From contig NZ_JAUDCO010000002.1 in the NCBI RefSeq assembly GCF_030373545.1, positions 186,001-250,000 of the forward strand: 64,000 nt of DNA. The letters are read 5' to 3'. The translations under genes were made by a program, and so were the position numbers. Below the pieces are notes generated by a model. That model was not told the DNA's origin. It saw nothing but the letters and a program-made list of their open reading frames with translations, and ran no database searches. Shown here one piece after another: positions 41,055 through 50,564 of this stretch (positions are counted from its first letter, which is position 1; each line of letters starts with the position of its first letter). The DNA is from Collinsella tanakaei (GTDB taxonomy: Bacteria; Actinomycetota; Coriobacteriia; Coriobacteriales; Coriobacteriaceae).

Positions 41055-42152
41055 GTGAAGCACTGGCAGGAGCTGTTGGATGGATGCGTACGGGACGTCG
41101 CGGACCTGAAGGATCGCTTGCACCTGAGCGATGATGAGGTCGAGGCGCTTCAGGCCATAGAGCGTTCCTACCCGGTGTGCATTCCCGCCTATTACCTCGA
41201 TTTGATTGACCCCGAAGACCGTCACGACCCCATCCGCAAGATGTGCGTTCCCGATGCCATGGAGTTCTCGCTGGGCGGCAGCCCCGACACGAGCGGCGAG
41301 CACGACAACACCGTGGTGCAGGGCATGCAGCACAAGTACCGGCAGACGGTCATGATCCTGTCGACGAACCAGTGCGCGATGTACTGCCGTCACTGCTTCC
41401 GCAAGCGCCTGGTCGGCCTGTCGTCTGCCGAGGTCGCCGCCCATCTTCCCGAGATGGCCGCGTACGTGTCGGCGCATCCCGAGATCGACAACGTGCTCAT
41501 CTCGGGCGGGGACGCCTTCCTCAACAGCAACGAGGTGATCGAGGAGTACCTCGAGACCTTTACCTCCATCCCGCATATTCGCTTCATACGCTTCGGCACG
41601 AGGACCCCGGTCACGTTCCCGCAGCGCATCTTCGAAGACGATGGCGAGCTCACCGATCTGCTCGCACGCTACGGCGAGCGCAAACAGATCGTCGTCGTCA
41701 CCCATTTCAACCATCCGCGCGAGATCACCGATCAGTCGCGCCAGGCGGTGCGCGAGCTGCAGCGCGCCGGGTGCGTCGTTCGCAACCAGACCGTCCTGCT
41801 GCGTGGCGTGAATGACGATCCCGACGTGCTTTCCTCGCTCCTGAACACGCTGGTGTACATCGGCGTCATGCCCTACTACGTGTTCCAGTGCCGCCCGGTC
41901 GAGGGCGTCAAGAACCAGTTCCAGGTGCCGCTTGCGCGCGGCGTCGCCATCGTCGACGAGGCGAAGGCGAGCATGAGCGGCATCGCCAAGGCATTCCGCT
42001 ACGCGATGAGCCATCCGACCGGCAAGATAGAGATCTTGGGTCCGGCGGGGGAGGGCAAACTTGCCTTCAAGTACCATCAGGCGAAGGACCCGGCTGACAA
42101 CGCGCGCCTGTTCGTTCGCGACGTGGCGCCCGATCAGTGCTGGCTCGATTGA
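41055..42152 (+). CDS. KamA-family radical SAM protein (amino acid 2,3-aminomutase-like), intact
   Basis: Radical SAM, PLP-dependent aminomutase family (lysine/glutamate/arginine 2,3-aminomutases, EpmB). 365 residues. The cluster motif is intact: Cys107-x3-Cys111-x2-Cys114 in QCAMYCRHCF. ISGGDAFLNSN carries the SAM-binding GGD. The C-terminal GPAGEGKLAF aligns with the APGGGGK loop of lysine 2,3-aminomutase, making Lys335 the probable PLP lysine. The GTG start is supported by AGGAGGGG upstream. It is shorter than classical lysine aminomutase at both ends and lacks its zinc-cysteine tail. The substrate is unknown. A paralogue follows directly. Confidence 0.85.
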   Translation: MKHWQELLDGCVRDVADLKDRLHLSDDEVEALQAIERSYPVCIPAYYLDLIDPEDRHDPIRKMCVPDAMEFSLGGSPDTSGEHDNTVVQGMQHKYRQTVMILSTNQCAMYCRHCFRKRLVGLSSAEVAAHLPEMAAYVSAHPEIDNVLISGGDAFLNSNEVIEEYLETFTSIPHIRFIRFGTRTPVTFPQRIFEDDGELTDLLARYGERKQIVVVTHFNHPREITDQSRQAVRELQRAGCVVRNQTVLLRGVNDDPDVLSSLLNTLVYIGVMPYYVFQCRPVEGVKNQFQVPLARGVAIVDEAKASMSGIAKAFRYAMSHPTGKIEILGPAGEGKLAFKYHQAKDPADNARLFVRDVAPDQCWLD

Positions 42153-42399
42153 CGGCACGCCGTGTGCCGCGCGCTCCAGTGACGAAGTAAAACCAACCGC
42201 ATATCGGCAGGTGGGTGGGGAGGTCGAAAAAAACTGGTATCAATATGAGAATACCGGAAGGCGTCGCACACCCCAGGTGCCGGGCGGCAACTCCACCCGA
42301 TTGGCTCCTCGACACCTGCGTGCTCGCCGTTCGCAATGCTTTCGCCCGCGCGAAGGAGGTCCGGCTCCGTGTCCGCGGGCACGTTGAAGCGAGGTCGCG
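42153..42399 (+). other. Spacer between the two KamA-family genes
   Basis: 247 bases, no gene seen. Contains GGTAT...ATACC (about 42236-42256) and a larger imperfect stem formed by CAGGTG and CACCTG (about 42274-42321). The next gene's ribosome binding site (GCGAGG) is weak, so the region may hold a separate control signal. Confidence 0.35.
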
Positions 42400-43488
42400 A
42401 TGAAGCGTTGGCAACAGCTGTTGGAAGAGAGCTATCGGAGCGTGGCGGACCTGAAGGAGCCGCTCGGTCTGTCCGACGAGGAGGTCGAGGCGCTCGCTCC
42501 CTTCGAGGAGCACTATCCGATCCTGGTAACCCCGTACTACCTGCGCCTCATGAACCGACTCGATGCGGATGACCCCATCCGGCGCATGTGCATCCCGAAG
42601 GTGTCGGCGCTTCCGCCCGAGAAGAAGGACGCGCGCGGCGCGGATTCCGAGATCCAGGGCGGCCAGCACAAGTACCTGCAGTCGGTGCTGATCGTGTCCA
42701 ACAACCAGACGCTCGCCTACAGCCGCAACTGCTATCGTCGGGATTTCTCCAAGCTTGACCCGGATGAGGTGACGCTGCGCATCCCCAAGCTCGCCGAGTA
42801 CATCTCAGACCGTCCCGAGATCGACAACATCTCGATCGGCGGCGGCGATGCGTTTTTGAACTCCAACGAGCTTTTGGGCCAGTACCTCAAGTCCTTCGCG
42901 TTTTTGCCGACTATCGGGTACATCCGGTTCACCACGAGCACGCCCGCTACGTTCCCGCAGCGCATCATCAACGATCCCGAGCTGCTCTCCATGCTTGCGC
43001 GCTACGCTAAGGCCAAGGCGATCGTCATCGTGACGCAGTTCGACCACCCGCGCGAGCTGACCGATGAGGCCGCCGCCGCCATTCGCCTGCTGCGCGAGGC
43101 GGGGTGCACGGTGCGCAACGAGGCGGTGCTGCTGCGCGGCGTGAACGACGACGCGAAGACCCTTGCCGCGCTCATGAACGGCCTGGTTTCCATCGGTGTC
43201 GAGCCGTACTACCTCTATCAGTGCCGTCCGTGCGCCGTGCTCGAAGACGGCTTCCAGGTTCCGCTCGCCGACGCCATCCGCATGGTCGACGAGGCGAAGT
43301 CCACGATGAGCGGCATGGCGAAGAGCTTCCGGTTCATCATGGGGCATACGACCGGCAAGATTCAGATGATCGGCTTTGCCGACGACGGGCGCGCGGTGTT
43401 CAAGTACCACGAGGCGACCGACGAGGCCAACCAGAGCCGCATCTTCGCCCAGGAGCTCACCGAGACGCAGACCTGGCTTGACCTGTAG
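42400..43488 (+). CDS. KamA-family paralogue with degenerate radical-SAM cluster motif
   Basis: 362 residues, homologous end to end to the upstream KamA-family protein. The radical SAM motif is destroyed: the three cysteines correspond to Thr104, Ser108 and Cys111 in QTLAYSRNCY. The probable PLP lysine is replaced by Arg331 in FADDGRAVF. Other family blocks stay conserved (IGGGDAFLNSNELL, TPATFPQRI, RNEAVLLRGVNDD, YYLYQCRPC). The reading frame is intact with normal codon usage, so it is a maintained pseudoenzyme and not a pseudogene. It most likely works as a partner or regulator of the intact copy, or has a new ligand-binding role; this is inference. Confidence 0.8.
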   Translation: MKRWQQLLEESYRSVADLKEPLGLSDEEVEALAPFEEHYPILVTPYYLRLMNRLDADDPIRRMCIPKVSALPPEKKDARGADSEIQGGQHKYLQSVLIVSNNQTLAYSRNCYRRDFSKLDPDEVTLRIPKLAEYISDRPEIDNISIGGGDAFLNSNELLGQYLKSFAFLPTIGYIRFTTSTPATFPQRIINDPELLSMLARYAKAKAIVIVTQFDHPRELTDEAAAAIRLLREAGCTVRNEAVLLRGVNDDAKTLAALMNGLVSIGVEPYYLYQCRPCAVLEDGFQVPLADAIRMVDEAKSTMSGMAKSFRFIMGHTTGKIQMIGFADDGRAVFKYHEATDEANQSRIFAQELTETQTWLDL

Positions 43489-43511
43489 GTTCTCTAGTAG
43501 TTTGTAATGCA

Positions 43512-43543
43512 GACGGCGCCGCGCGCACAGGTGCGGCGCCGTC
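43512..43543 (+). terminator. Hairpin after the KamA pair
   Basis: Perfect 11-bp stem (43512-43522 with 43533-43543), 10-base loop, 23 bases after the stop codon. No T-tract, so termination strength is uncertain. Confidence 0.6.
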
Positions 43544-43625
43544 GGAGCATGCCGGCGGCCGACGTGCTCGGAATATGCAGTTCGAGGATTATCTCATTCA
43601 TGAGCACGCCGGGAGCGGCGCTGTG

Positions 43626-44370
<745 letters not shown>

Positions 44371-44375
44371 CGGTC

Positions 44376-45320
44376 ATGGCTTTCAACCATAAGCACCTGA
44401 TCGATATCACGGAGTACTCCGATACCGATCTTATGACGATCCTCGAGACCGCCAAGGCGTTCTCGCAGGTGAACGAGCGTGCCATCAAGAAAGTTCCCAC
44501 GCTCAAGGGCAAGACGATCGTCAACATGTTCAACGAGCCGTCCACCCGTACCCGCTCCTCGTTCGAGCTCGCCGAGAAGCGCCTGTCCGCCGATACGCTC
44601 AACTTCGGCGGTTCGTCGACTTCCACGGTCAAGGGCGAGAGCCTCATCGACACGGTCATGACGCTCAACTCCTATAAGATCGACATGATCGTCGTGCGCG
44701 ACAAGCATGCCGGCGCTCCCTACATCATCACCCAGTCCTCGCCCGTGTCGGTCATCGACGCCGGCGACGGCAAGCACGGCCATCCCACCCAGGCCCTGCT
44801 GGACCTGTACTCCATCTGGGAGCGTAAGGGTAGCTTCGACGGCCTGAAGGTCGGCATCGTGGGCGACATCGCCCACTCGCGCGTGTGCGGCTCGCTCATC
44901 CCCGCGCTCAAGATTATGGGCGCCGAGGTCACCATCGTCGCCCCCGGCACGCTCATCCCCGCGGCGCCCGAGGTGCTCGGTGCCGATCACGTGAGCTACT
45001 GCCTCGACGACGTCCTGCCCGAGCTCGATGTCGTCTACATGCTGCGCATCCAGCGCGAGCGTCTGGAGGGCGCTCCCTTCCCGAGCCTGCGCGAGTACCA
45101 CCAGCTGTTCGGCCTGACCAAGAAGCGTGAGCGCCTCATGAAGCCGGACGCGATCATCTGCCACCCCGGTCCCATCAACCGTGGCGTGGAGTTCGATTCC
45201 TACATGGCCGACCACCCCGAGCGCTCGGTCATCCTCGACCAGGTCTACGCCGGCATCTGCGTGCGCATGGCCGCCCTGTATCTGCTGCTTGGAGGTGCCG
45301 ATAATGGCCTTGCTTCTTAA
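44376..45320 (+). CDS. pyrB: Aspartate carbamoyltransferase catalytic subunit
   Basis: Joins carbamoyl phosphate and aspartate, first committed step of pyrimidine synthesis. 314 residues. Carbamoyl-phosphate site FNEPSTRTRSSFELA (52-66) and GHPTQALLDLYS are intact. No regulatory subunit gene pyrI follows, so it is presumably a non-allosteric trimer. The end overlaps pyrC by 17 bases. Confidence 0.96.
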   Translation: MAFNHKHLIDITEYSDTDLMTILETAKAFSQVNERAIKKVPTLKGKTIVNMFNEPSTRTRSSFELAEKRLSADTLNFGGSSTSTVKGESLIDTVMTLNSYKIDMIVVRDKHAGAPYIITQSSPVSVIDAGDGKHGHPTQALLDLYSIWERKGSFDGLKVGIVGDIAHSRVCGSLIPALKIMGAEVTIVAPGTLIPAAPEVLGADHVSYCLDDVLPELDVVYMLRIQRERLEGAPFPSLREYHQLFGLTKKRERLMKPDAIICHPGPINRGVEFDSYMADHPERSVILDQVYAGICVRMAALYLLLGGADNGLAS

Positions 45321-46593
45321 GAACGCCCACGTCGTCGATCCGTCCGTCGAGCTTGACGGCATTCTCGACGTCCTTGTCGACGGCGACCGAATCGCCGAGG
45401 TCGGCGAGGGCCTCAGCTGCGACGGTGCCGAGGTCATCGACCTTACCGGCAAGTACCTCGTTCCCGGTCTCGTCGATATGCACGTGCATCTTCGTGAGCC
45501 CGGCTACGAGCACAAAGAGGACATCGAGAGCGGCACCCGCGCCGCGGCTCACGGCGGTTTCACCGGCGTGTGCTCGATGCCCAACACCGACCCGGTGACG
45601 GACAACGGCGTGACGATCGAGTACGTCAAGTCGGTCGCCGCCGCCAAGGGTCACTGCCGCGTGTATCCGTCCGGCGCTATGACCAAGGGTCTCAAGGGCG
45701 AGATCATTTCCGAGATGGGCGACATGGTCGCCCATGGGTGCGTCGCCTTCACCGATGACGGCCGCGGCGTCCAGGGTGCCGGCATGCTCCGCCGCGCCAT
45801 GGATTACGGCAAGATGTTCGGCAAGGTCTTCATGAGCCACTGCCAGGACGAGGATCTGGTCGGCGACGGTCAGGTCAACGAGGGCGTCGCCTCCACGCGC
45901 CTGGGTCTTCTGGGCTGGCCCGCCGAGGGCGAGGAGATCCAGATCGCCCGCGATATCGCCATCGCCAAGCTGACGGGCGCTAAGCTGCATATCCAGCACA
46001 TCTCCACCGCTCACGGCATCGAGCTCGTGCGCGCCGCCAAGGCCGAGGGCCTGCCGGTCACCTGCGAGGCGACGCCGCATCACATGTTCCTCACGGAGGA
46101 CGCCATCACGGGGACCTACGACACCAGCCTCAAGGTCAACCCGCCGCTGCGCACCGCCGATGATGCCGCCGCCGTCATCGCCGCGGTGGTCGACGGTACG
46201 GTCGACGCCATCGTGACCGACCACGCGCCGCACGCGGACTGGGAGAAGTCCCGCGAGTTCGAGCTTGCGCCCTTCGGCATGATCGGTCTCGAGACCTCGC
46301 TCGCGCTCGTGATCACCAATCTCGTGAAGACCGGCAAGATCGACTACGCGCGCCTGGTCGAGCTGATGTCCATCGCCCCGCGCCGTATCCTCGGCGTGGA
46401 CCAGGTGAGCATCGCCGCCGGCTCGCTTGCCGACATCACCGTGTTCGACGCGGATGCGACGTGGACCGTGTGCGAGGACGACTTCGAGTCCGCCGCCAAG
46501 AACTCCGGCTTCAAGGGAGCCGAGCTCACCGGTCGCGCCACCGACGTGTTCGTCGGCGGTGTGGCGACGATGCGTGACGGCGTCGTCTGCTAG
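45304..46593 (+). CDS. pyrC: Dihydroorotase
   Basis: Cyclises carbamoyl aspartate to dihydroorotate. 429 residues, class I (bacillus-type) dihydroorotase. Metal ligands in DMHVHLREPG, the His of IQHIS, and Asp in VTDHAPHA; the family signature includes TPHHMFLT. ATG 45304 lies inside pyrB after GGAGG (45292-45296), so translation is coupled. A 172-base gap with a hairpin separates it from pyrK. Confidence 0.95.
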   Translation: MALLLKNAHVVDPSVELDGILDVLVDGDRIAEVGEGLSCDGAEVIDLTGKYLVPGLVDMHVHLREPGYEHKEDIESGTRAAAHGGFTGVCSMPNTDPVTDNGVTIEYVKSVAAAKGHCRVYPSGAMTKGLKGEIISEMGDMVAHGCVAFTDDGRGVQGAGMLRRAMDYGKMFGKVFMSHCQDEDLVGDGQVNEGVASTRLGLLGWPAEGEEIQIARDIAIAKLTGAKLHIQHISTAHGIELVRAAKAEGLPVTCEATPHHMFLTEDAITGTYDTSLKVNPPLRTADDAAAVIAAVVDGTVDAIVTDHAPHADWEKSREFELAPFGMIGLETSLALVITNLVKTGKIDYARLVELMSIAPRRILGVDQVSIAAGSLADITVFDADATWTVCEDDFESAAKNSGFKGAELTGRATDVFVGGVATMRDGVVC

Positions 46594-46633
46594 CGTTTCG
46601 AGCGCTTGCACGCCATATACGTGAGATAATCCA

Positions 46634-46669
46634 AAGCGGGCACGGCTGGGAATCCGGCGGTGCCCGCTT
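46634..46669 (+). terminator. Hairpin between pyrC and pyrK
   Basis: Perfect 10-bp stem (46634-46643 with 46660-46669) with a 16-base loop, the only large gap inside the pyr cluster. There is no T-tract. It may partly end the pyrRBC transcript, protect its 3' end, or be a second control point before pyrK. Confidence 0.5.
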
Positions 46670-46765
46670 GGGCGTCATAAGGGAGGCGTGTCGCCGCATC
46701 GTGCCGCCGACGCGGCACAGCGCATCGACGCGACGCCTCCGTCGCACTATCGAGAGGAGACGCGT

Positions 46766-47560
46766 ATGCCCCAGCCATCTTCAGCGCGGCTGCACGAGTT
46801 CAGGATCGTCTCGAACGACAAGATCGCCGACGGCATCTTCTCGCTCGTCATCGAGGCGCCTGCGCTCGCTGCTGCCATCAAGCCCGGTCAGTTCATGAAT
46901 TTCGAGGTTCCCGGAAATGCGCAGTCGCTTCTGCGCATCCCGTTGTCCTATGCCCGCGCGGATGCCGAGGCCGGTACGGTCGAGGTGTGGTACGCGGTGG
47001 TGGGAGAGGGAACCGAGCGCCTTTCGCGCATGCGTCCCGGTGACACCTCCACGGTGCTCGGCCCCGGTGGCCACGGGTGGTCCGTTCCCGCCGATTGCTC
47101 TCGAGTCCTGCTCGTGGGCGGCGGCATCGGCGTGCCCCCGCTCGTGCCGCTGGCTGAGCAGCTTGCACACGACGGCATCGCCTTCGACGTCTGCATCGGT
47201 GCCAAGACGGCGTCCACCTGCGCGGGCGTATCGAGCTTCGAGGCGCTCGGCGCCGCTTCCGTCGCCGTGGCGACCGATGACGGCACGCAGGGCCACCACG
47301 GCTTTGTGACCGACCTCGCCGCCGATGCGCTGGGCCAGACGTCCTACGACTACGTCGCGACCTGCGGCCCGGGCGTCATGATGCAGAAAGTCGCCCAGGC
47401 GGCTGGGGAGGCCGAGGTCTATTGCGAGGCTTCTCTCGAGCGCATGATGAGCTGTGGCTTCGGTGCGTGCAGCACCTGCAATGTCGAGACGACCGAGGGC
47501 ATGAAGGGCGCCTGCATGTGCGGCCCGGTGTTCGATGCGAGCAAGGTGGTGGTCTGGTGA
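46766..47560 (+). CDS. pyrK: Dihydroorotate dehydrogenase electron transfer subunit
   Basis: FAD/[2Fe-2S] partner of PyrDB that passes electrons from dihydroorotate to NAD. 264 residues. Flavin-binding RIPLSYARAD, NAD-binding LLVGGGIGVPPLVPLA, and the C-terminal cluster Cys-x4-Cys-x2-Cys-x11-Cys in CGFGACSTC ... ACMCGPVF. It starts after GAGAGGAGA. Its stop overlaps the GTG of pyrD. Presence of PyrK shows the NAD-linked, anaerobe-type pathway. Confidence 0.94.
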   Translation: MPQPSSARLHEFRIVSNDKIADGIFSLVIEAPALAAAIKPGQFMNFEVPGNAQSLLRIPLSYARADAEAGTVEVWYAVVGEGTERLSRMRPGDTSTVLGPGGHGWSVPADCSRVLLVGGGIGVPPLVPLAEQLAHDGIAFDVCIGAKTASTCAGVSSFEALGAASVAVATDDGTQGHHGFVTDLAADALGQTSYDYVATCGPGVMMQKVAQAAGEAEVYCEASLERMMSCGFGACSTCNVETTEGMKGACMCGPVFDASKVVVW

Positions 47561-48480
47561 GCCAGGTGAGCATGGCCGTCGACTTCGGCGGCATCAAGAT
47601 GAAGAATCCTATCAACACGGCTGCGGGCACCTTCGGACAGGGCTGGCAGTTCGAGCCGTTCATCGACGTGAGCGAGCTCGGCGCGATCACCACGAAGGGC
47701 TGCGCTGCCGAGCCGTGGCCCGGCAACCCCGCGCCGCGCATGTGCGAGATCCCCGGCGGCATGATGAACTCCGTCGGCCTCCAGAACCCCGGCGTCCCGG
47801 CGTTCGCCGAGGAGTCGGGTCCGTACCTCGCCGAGCTGACCGAGAAGGGCACGCAGGTCATCTGCCAGGTGGCGGGCCATTCCACCGAGGAGTACGTCCG
47901 CGCCCTCGAGCTGTTCTGCGAGCTGTGCCCGTGGGCCGCTGGCTTCGAGATCAACGTGAGCTGCCCCAACATCGCTGCCGGCGGCGCGGCCTGCGGCTCG
48001 ACGCCTGACGGCGCCGCCGAGGTCATGCGGGCCTGCCGCAAGGTCACGAATAAGCCCCTCATCGTCAAGATGGCCCCGGTGCGCGTCGCCGAGATCGCCC
48101 GCGCCCTCGAGGCCGAGGGCGCCGACGGCCTGTCGGTCATCAACTCCATCTCCGGTATGGCGATCGACGTTCATACGCGCCGCTCCCGTCTGTCCAAGCC
48201 CACGGGCGGCATGTCGGGCCCGCTGTGCCACCACATCGCCGTGCGCATGGTCTGGGAGGTCGCCAACGCCGTGAAGATCCCCGTCAACGGTGTGGGCGGC
48301 GTGATGACGGGCGAGGACGCCGCCGAGTTCATTCTCGCCGGCGCGACGTGCGTGTCGGTGGGCATGGCCAATTTCGTCGACCCCACCGCATCCGTGCGCA
48401 TCCTGCATGAGCTCGAGGACTGGGCGGCGTCTCAGGGCGTATCCGATATCAACGAGCTGAGGGGAGCCGTCATATGCTAG
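47557..48480 (+). CDS. pyrD: Dihydroorotate dehydrogenase, NAD-linked catalytic subunit (class 1B)
   Basis: FMN enzyme oxidising dihydroorotate to orotate. 307 residues. NTAAGTFGQG at the N-terminus, MNSVGLQNPG, the active-site Cys in INVSCPNI, and GVGGVMTGEDAAEFI at the phosphate site. It starts with GTG overlapping the pyrK stop (GTGA) and overlaps pyrF by seven bases, so pyrK-pyrD-pyrF form a tightly coupled unit. Confidence 0.95.
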   Translation: MSQVSMAVDFGGIKMKNPINTAAGTFGQGWQFEPFIDVSELGAITTKGCAAEPWPGNPAPRMCEIPGGMMNSVGLQNPGVPAFAEESGPYLAELTEKGTQVICQVAGHSTEEYVRALELFCELCPWAAGFEINVSCPNIAAGGAACGSTPDGAAEVMRACRKVTNKPLIVKMAPVRVAEIARALEAEGADGLSVINSISGMAIDVHTRRSRLSKPTGGMSGPLCHHIAVRMVWEVANAVKIPVNGVGGVMTGEDAAEFILAGATCVSVGMANFVDPTASVRILHELEDWAASQGVSDINELRGAVIC

Positions 48481-49193
48481 AGGCCGATGCCCGCGAGCGC
48501 GTGATCGTCGCGCTCGATTGCGACCGAGCCCGCGCGCTCGAGCTTGCTGATGCGCTTTCAGGCCATGCGGCGTGGCTGAAAGTCGGCATGACGCTGTTTT
48601 ATGCCGAGGGCCCCACGATCGTGCGCGAGCTGCGTGAGCGCGGTTTCAAGGTCTTCTTGGACCTGAAGCTCCACGATATTCCCCATCAGGTTCACGGTGC
48701 CGCCCGTGCCGCCGCCCTGACGGGTGCCGATCTCATCACCATCCATGGTCTGGGAGCCGGTGCCATGATGGCGGCGGCGCGCGAAGGCGTCGAGGAGGCG
48801 GCTGAGGGCGGCGAGCGCGCTCGCGTGATCGCCGTCACCGTGTTGACGAGCATGGACCAGCAGGCGCTTTCCGACATCGGCGTCGAGCTGCCCGTTGCCG
48901 ACGAGGCCGACCGTCTTGCGCGCCTTGCGCGTGAAAACGGTATCGACGGTGTTGTCTGCTCGCCGCACGAGGCGGCCCGCATGCGTGAACTTTTAGGTGA
49001 GGATGCCCTCGTGGTGACCCCCGGCGTCCGTCCTGCCGGCGCGGCGCTGGGCGACCAGAGCCGCGTGGCCACGCCGGCCGAGGCGCTGGCTCACGGCGCG
49101 AGCCATATCGTCGTCGGTAGGCCTATTACCGGCGCAGATGACCCGGTCGCAGCGTGTGATGCCATCGTCGCCGAGCTCGTGCGCGACGCGTAG
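48474..49193 (+). CDS. pyrF: Orotidine 5'-phosphate decarboxylase
   Basis: Converts OMP to UMP, last step of the pathway. 239 residues. IVALDCDRA at the start, the catalytic Lys/Asp tetrad in FLDLKLHDIPHQV, and the phosphate-binding VTPGVRP and HIVVGRPIT. The start lies within the end of pyrD, after GAGGGGAG. pyrE and the carbamoyl-phosphate synthetase genes are not in this stretch and must be elsewhere. Confidence 0.95.
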   Translation: MLEADARERVIVALDCDRARALELADALSGHAAWLKVGMTLFYAEGPTIVRELRERGFKVFLDLKLHDIPHQVHGAARAAALTGADLITIHGLGAGAMMAAAREGVEEAAEGGERARVIAVTVLTSMDQQALSDIGVELPVADEADRLARLARENGIDGVVCSPHEAARMRELLGEDALVVTPGVRPAGAALGDQSRVATPAEALAHGASHIVVGRPITGADDPVAACDAIVAELVRDA

Positions 49194-49208
49194 CGAGGTG
49201 GTTTTTCG

Positions 49209-49249
49209 CGCTCCGTAGGGCGTCCGTATCGCGGACGTTCTATGGAGCG
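49209..49249 (+). terminator. Long 18-bp hairpin after pyrF
   Basis: 49209-49226 pairs with 49232-49249 over 18 bp with three G-T pairs and a five-base loop. It is not followed by a T-tract on either strand. It is probably a terminator or 3' protective structure for the pyr transcript. Confidence 0.6.
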
Positions 49250-49283
49250 GATGACCGTTTGTCCGGTCTTCCTGCGGTTTTGC

Positions 49284-49312
49284 TTGAACTTTCCAGGGAC
49301 ATCGACTAAGGT
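49284..49312 (+). promoter_or_regulatory. Promoter of mihF
   Basis: TTGAAC (49284-49289) and TAAGGT (49307-49312) with exactly 17 bases between them. The leader downstream of it contains CTCGCA-TATTC-TGCGAG (49337-49353) and the 17-base motif at 49369-49385 shared with the KamA leader. Confidence 0.65.
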
Positions 49313-49397
49313 ATTCAGGCGCGCAAAAGCGCTTCTCGCATATTCTGCGAGGTCAAAGGTTCAGTTTGTATGTAAACCAACGTATTTGGAGGTACTC

Positions 49398-49706
49398 ATG
49401 GCGCTTCCTCAGCTCACCGATGAGCAGCGCAAGGCCGCTCTCGAGAAGGCCGCTGCCGCCCGTCACGCCCGTGCCGAGCTTCGCGAGAAGATCAAGAAGG
49501 GCGAGGTCTCTCTTGAGTCCGTTCTCAACTCTGACGACCCGATCGCTTCCCGCATGAAGGTTTCCACCCTCATCGAGTCGCTCCCGGGTTATGGCAAGGC
49601 CAAGGCTGCCAAGATCATGGACGAGCTGGGCATTTCCGCCACGCGTCGCGTCCAGGGCCTCGGCGTCCGTCAGCGTGAGCAGCTCCTCGAGCAGCTTTCC
49701 CGTTAA
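49398..49706 (+). CDS. mihF: Actinobacterial integration host factor (mIHF)
   Basis: Small nucleoid-associated DNA-binding protein, unrelated in fold to proteobacterial IHF. 102 residues. The family core is clear: KVSTLIESLPGYGKAKAAKI followed by MDELGISATRRVQGLGVRQR, containing the helix-two-turn-helix DNA-binding unit. Start after TTGGAGG. The stop directly abuts the gmk GTG, an arrangement typical of actinobacteria. Confidence 0.93.
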   Translation: MALPQLTDEQRKAALEKAAAARHARAELREKIKKGEVSLESVLNSDDPIASRMKVSTLIESLPGYGKAKAAKIMDELGISATRRVQGLGVRQREQLLEQLSR

Positions 49707-50276
49707 GTGAGCGGTATCGTACCAAAGCTCTTTGTGATTTCCGGACCGTCAGGCGCGGGAAAGGGGACGCTCGTCGCACGTGTGCGCGAGCGTCATCCTC
49801 ATCTCGGCCTGACGGTTTCCGCTACCACGAGGGAGCCGCGTGAGGGCGAGATCGACGGTACGAGCTATTACTTCCTGTCCGACGAGGAGTTCTCCCGTCG
49901 TGTGGCGGAAGGTGAGTTCGTCGAGTGGGCGCATGTGCACGGCCACTCCTATGGCACGCTTGTGAGCGAAGTCACCTCCAAGCTCGATGCCGGATCGTCT
50001 CTCATCTTGGAGATCGATGTGCAGGGTGCGTTCCAGGTAAAGGAGCGCTTTCCCGATGCGGTCCTGATCTTCATCAAACCGCCCTCGCTTTCCGTTCTGC
50101 AGCAGCGACTCGTCGGTCGCGGGACCGAGACGGCTGAGTCCGTCGCCACGCGCATGGCCAACGCCGAGCGCGAGATGGTTCTCGCCGACCGCTATGACGA
50201 GGTCATCGTGAACGATGACCTCGATTCGGCCACCGATGAGCTGCTGCGCGTCATCCAGAAGCACGAAAGGAACTGA
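49707..50276 (+). CDS. gmk: Guanylate kinase
   Basis: Phosphorylates GMP to GDP. 189 residues. P-loop FVISGPSGAGKGTL (9-22), GMP-binding TTREPREGEIDG and YYF, and IDVQGA. The GTG start touches the mihF stop with no ribosome binding site of its own, so translation must be coupled to mihF. Functionally downstream of IMP dehydrogenase encoded at 22935. Confidence 0.95.
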   Translation: MSGIVPKLFVISGPSGAGKGTLVARVRERHPHLGLTVSATTREPREGEIDGTSYYFLSDEEFSRRVAEGEFVEWAHVHGHSYGTLVSEVTSKLDAGSSLILEIDVQGAFQVKERFPDAVLIFIKPPSLSVLQQRLVGRGTETAESVATRMANAEREMVLADRYDEVIVNDDLDSATDELLRVIQKHERN

Positions 50277-50282
50277 GGTCAC

Positions 50283-50564
50283 GTGTCCGTTATCAAACCC
50301 CGAATCGACGACCTGCTGGAGAAGACCGATAACAACCGTTTCCTCCTCGCTTCTTTGGCTTCCAAGCGCGCGTGCGACATCAACAGCATGCTGCGCGGCC
50401 AGCACAGCCGCGTTCTGGCTGTTCAGGATGTCGATGACATCACCATCGCGCTGTCCGGAGCCGACACCATCTCCATGGCGATGAACGAGATCCTCGACGG
50501 CGACATCTCCTACGATCACGATCGCTACGAGGCGGCGCTGCAGCACCGCGTCGCGGAGGCGTGA
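50283..50564 (+). CDS. rpoZ: RNA polymerase omega subunit
   Basis: Small subunit assisting beta' assembly. 93 residues. The N-terminal part has KPRIDDLLEKTDNNRFLLASLASKRACDIN, in the place of the conserved YxLVxxxAKRAR motif, and a C-terminal acidic stretch. GTG start six bases after gmk, with GAAAGGA upstream. gmk-rpoZ is a very common pairing. Its stop overlaps the thiI start (GTGA). Confidence 0.9.
   Translation: MSVIKPRIDDLLEKTDNNRFLLASLASKRACDINSMLRGQHSRVLAVQDVDDITIALSGADTISMAMNEILDGDISYDHDRYEAALQHRVAEA

Noticed and set aside
42400-43488. Calling the second KamA-family gene a pseudogene
   Set aside because: The frame is full length with normal codon usage and conserved blocks; only the catalytic residues are replaced.
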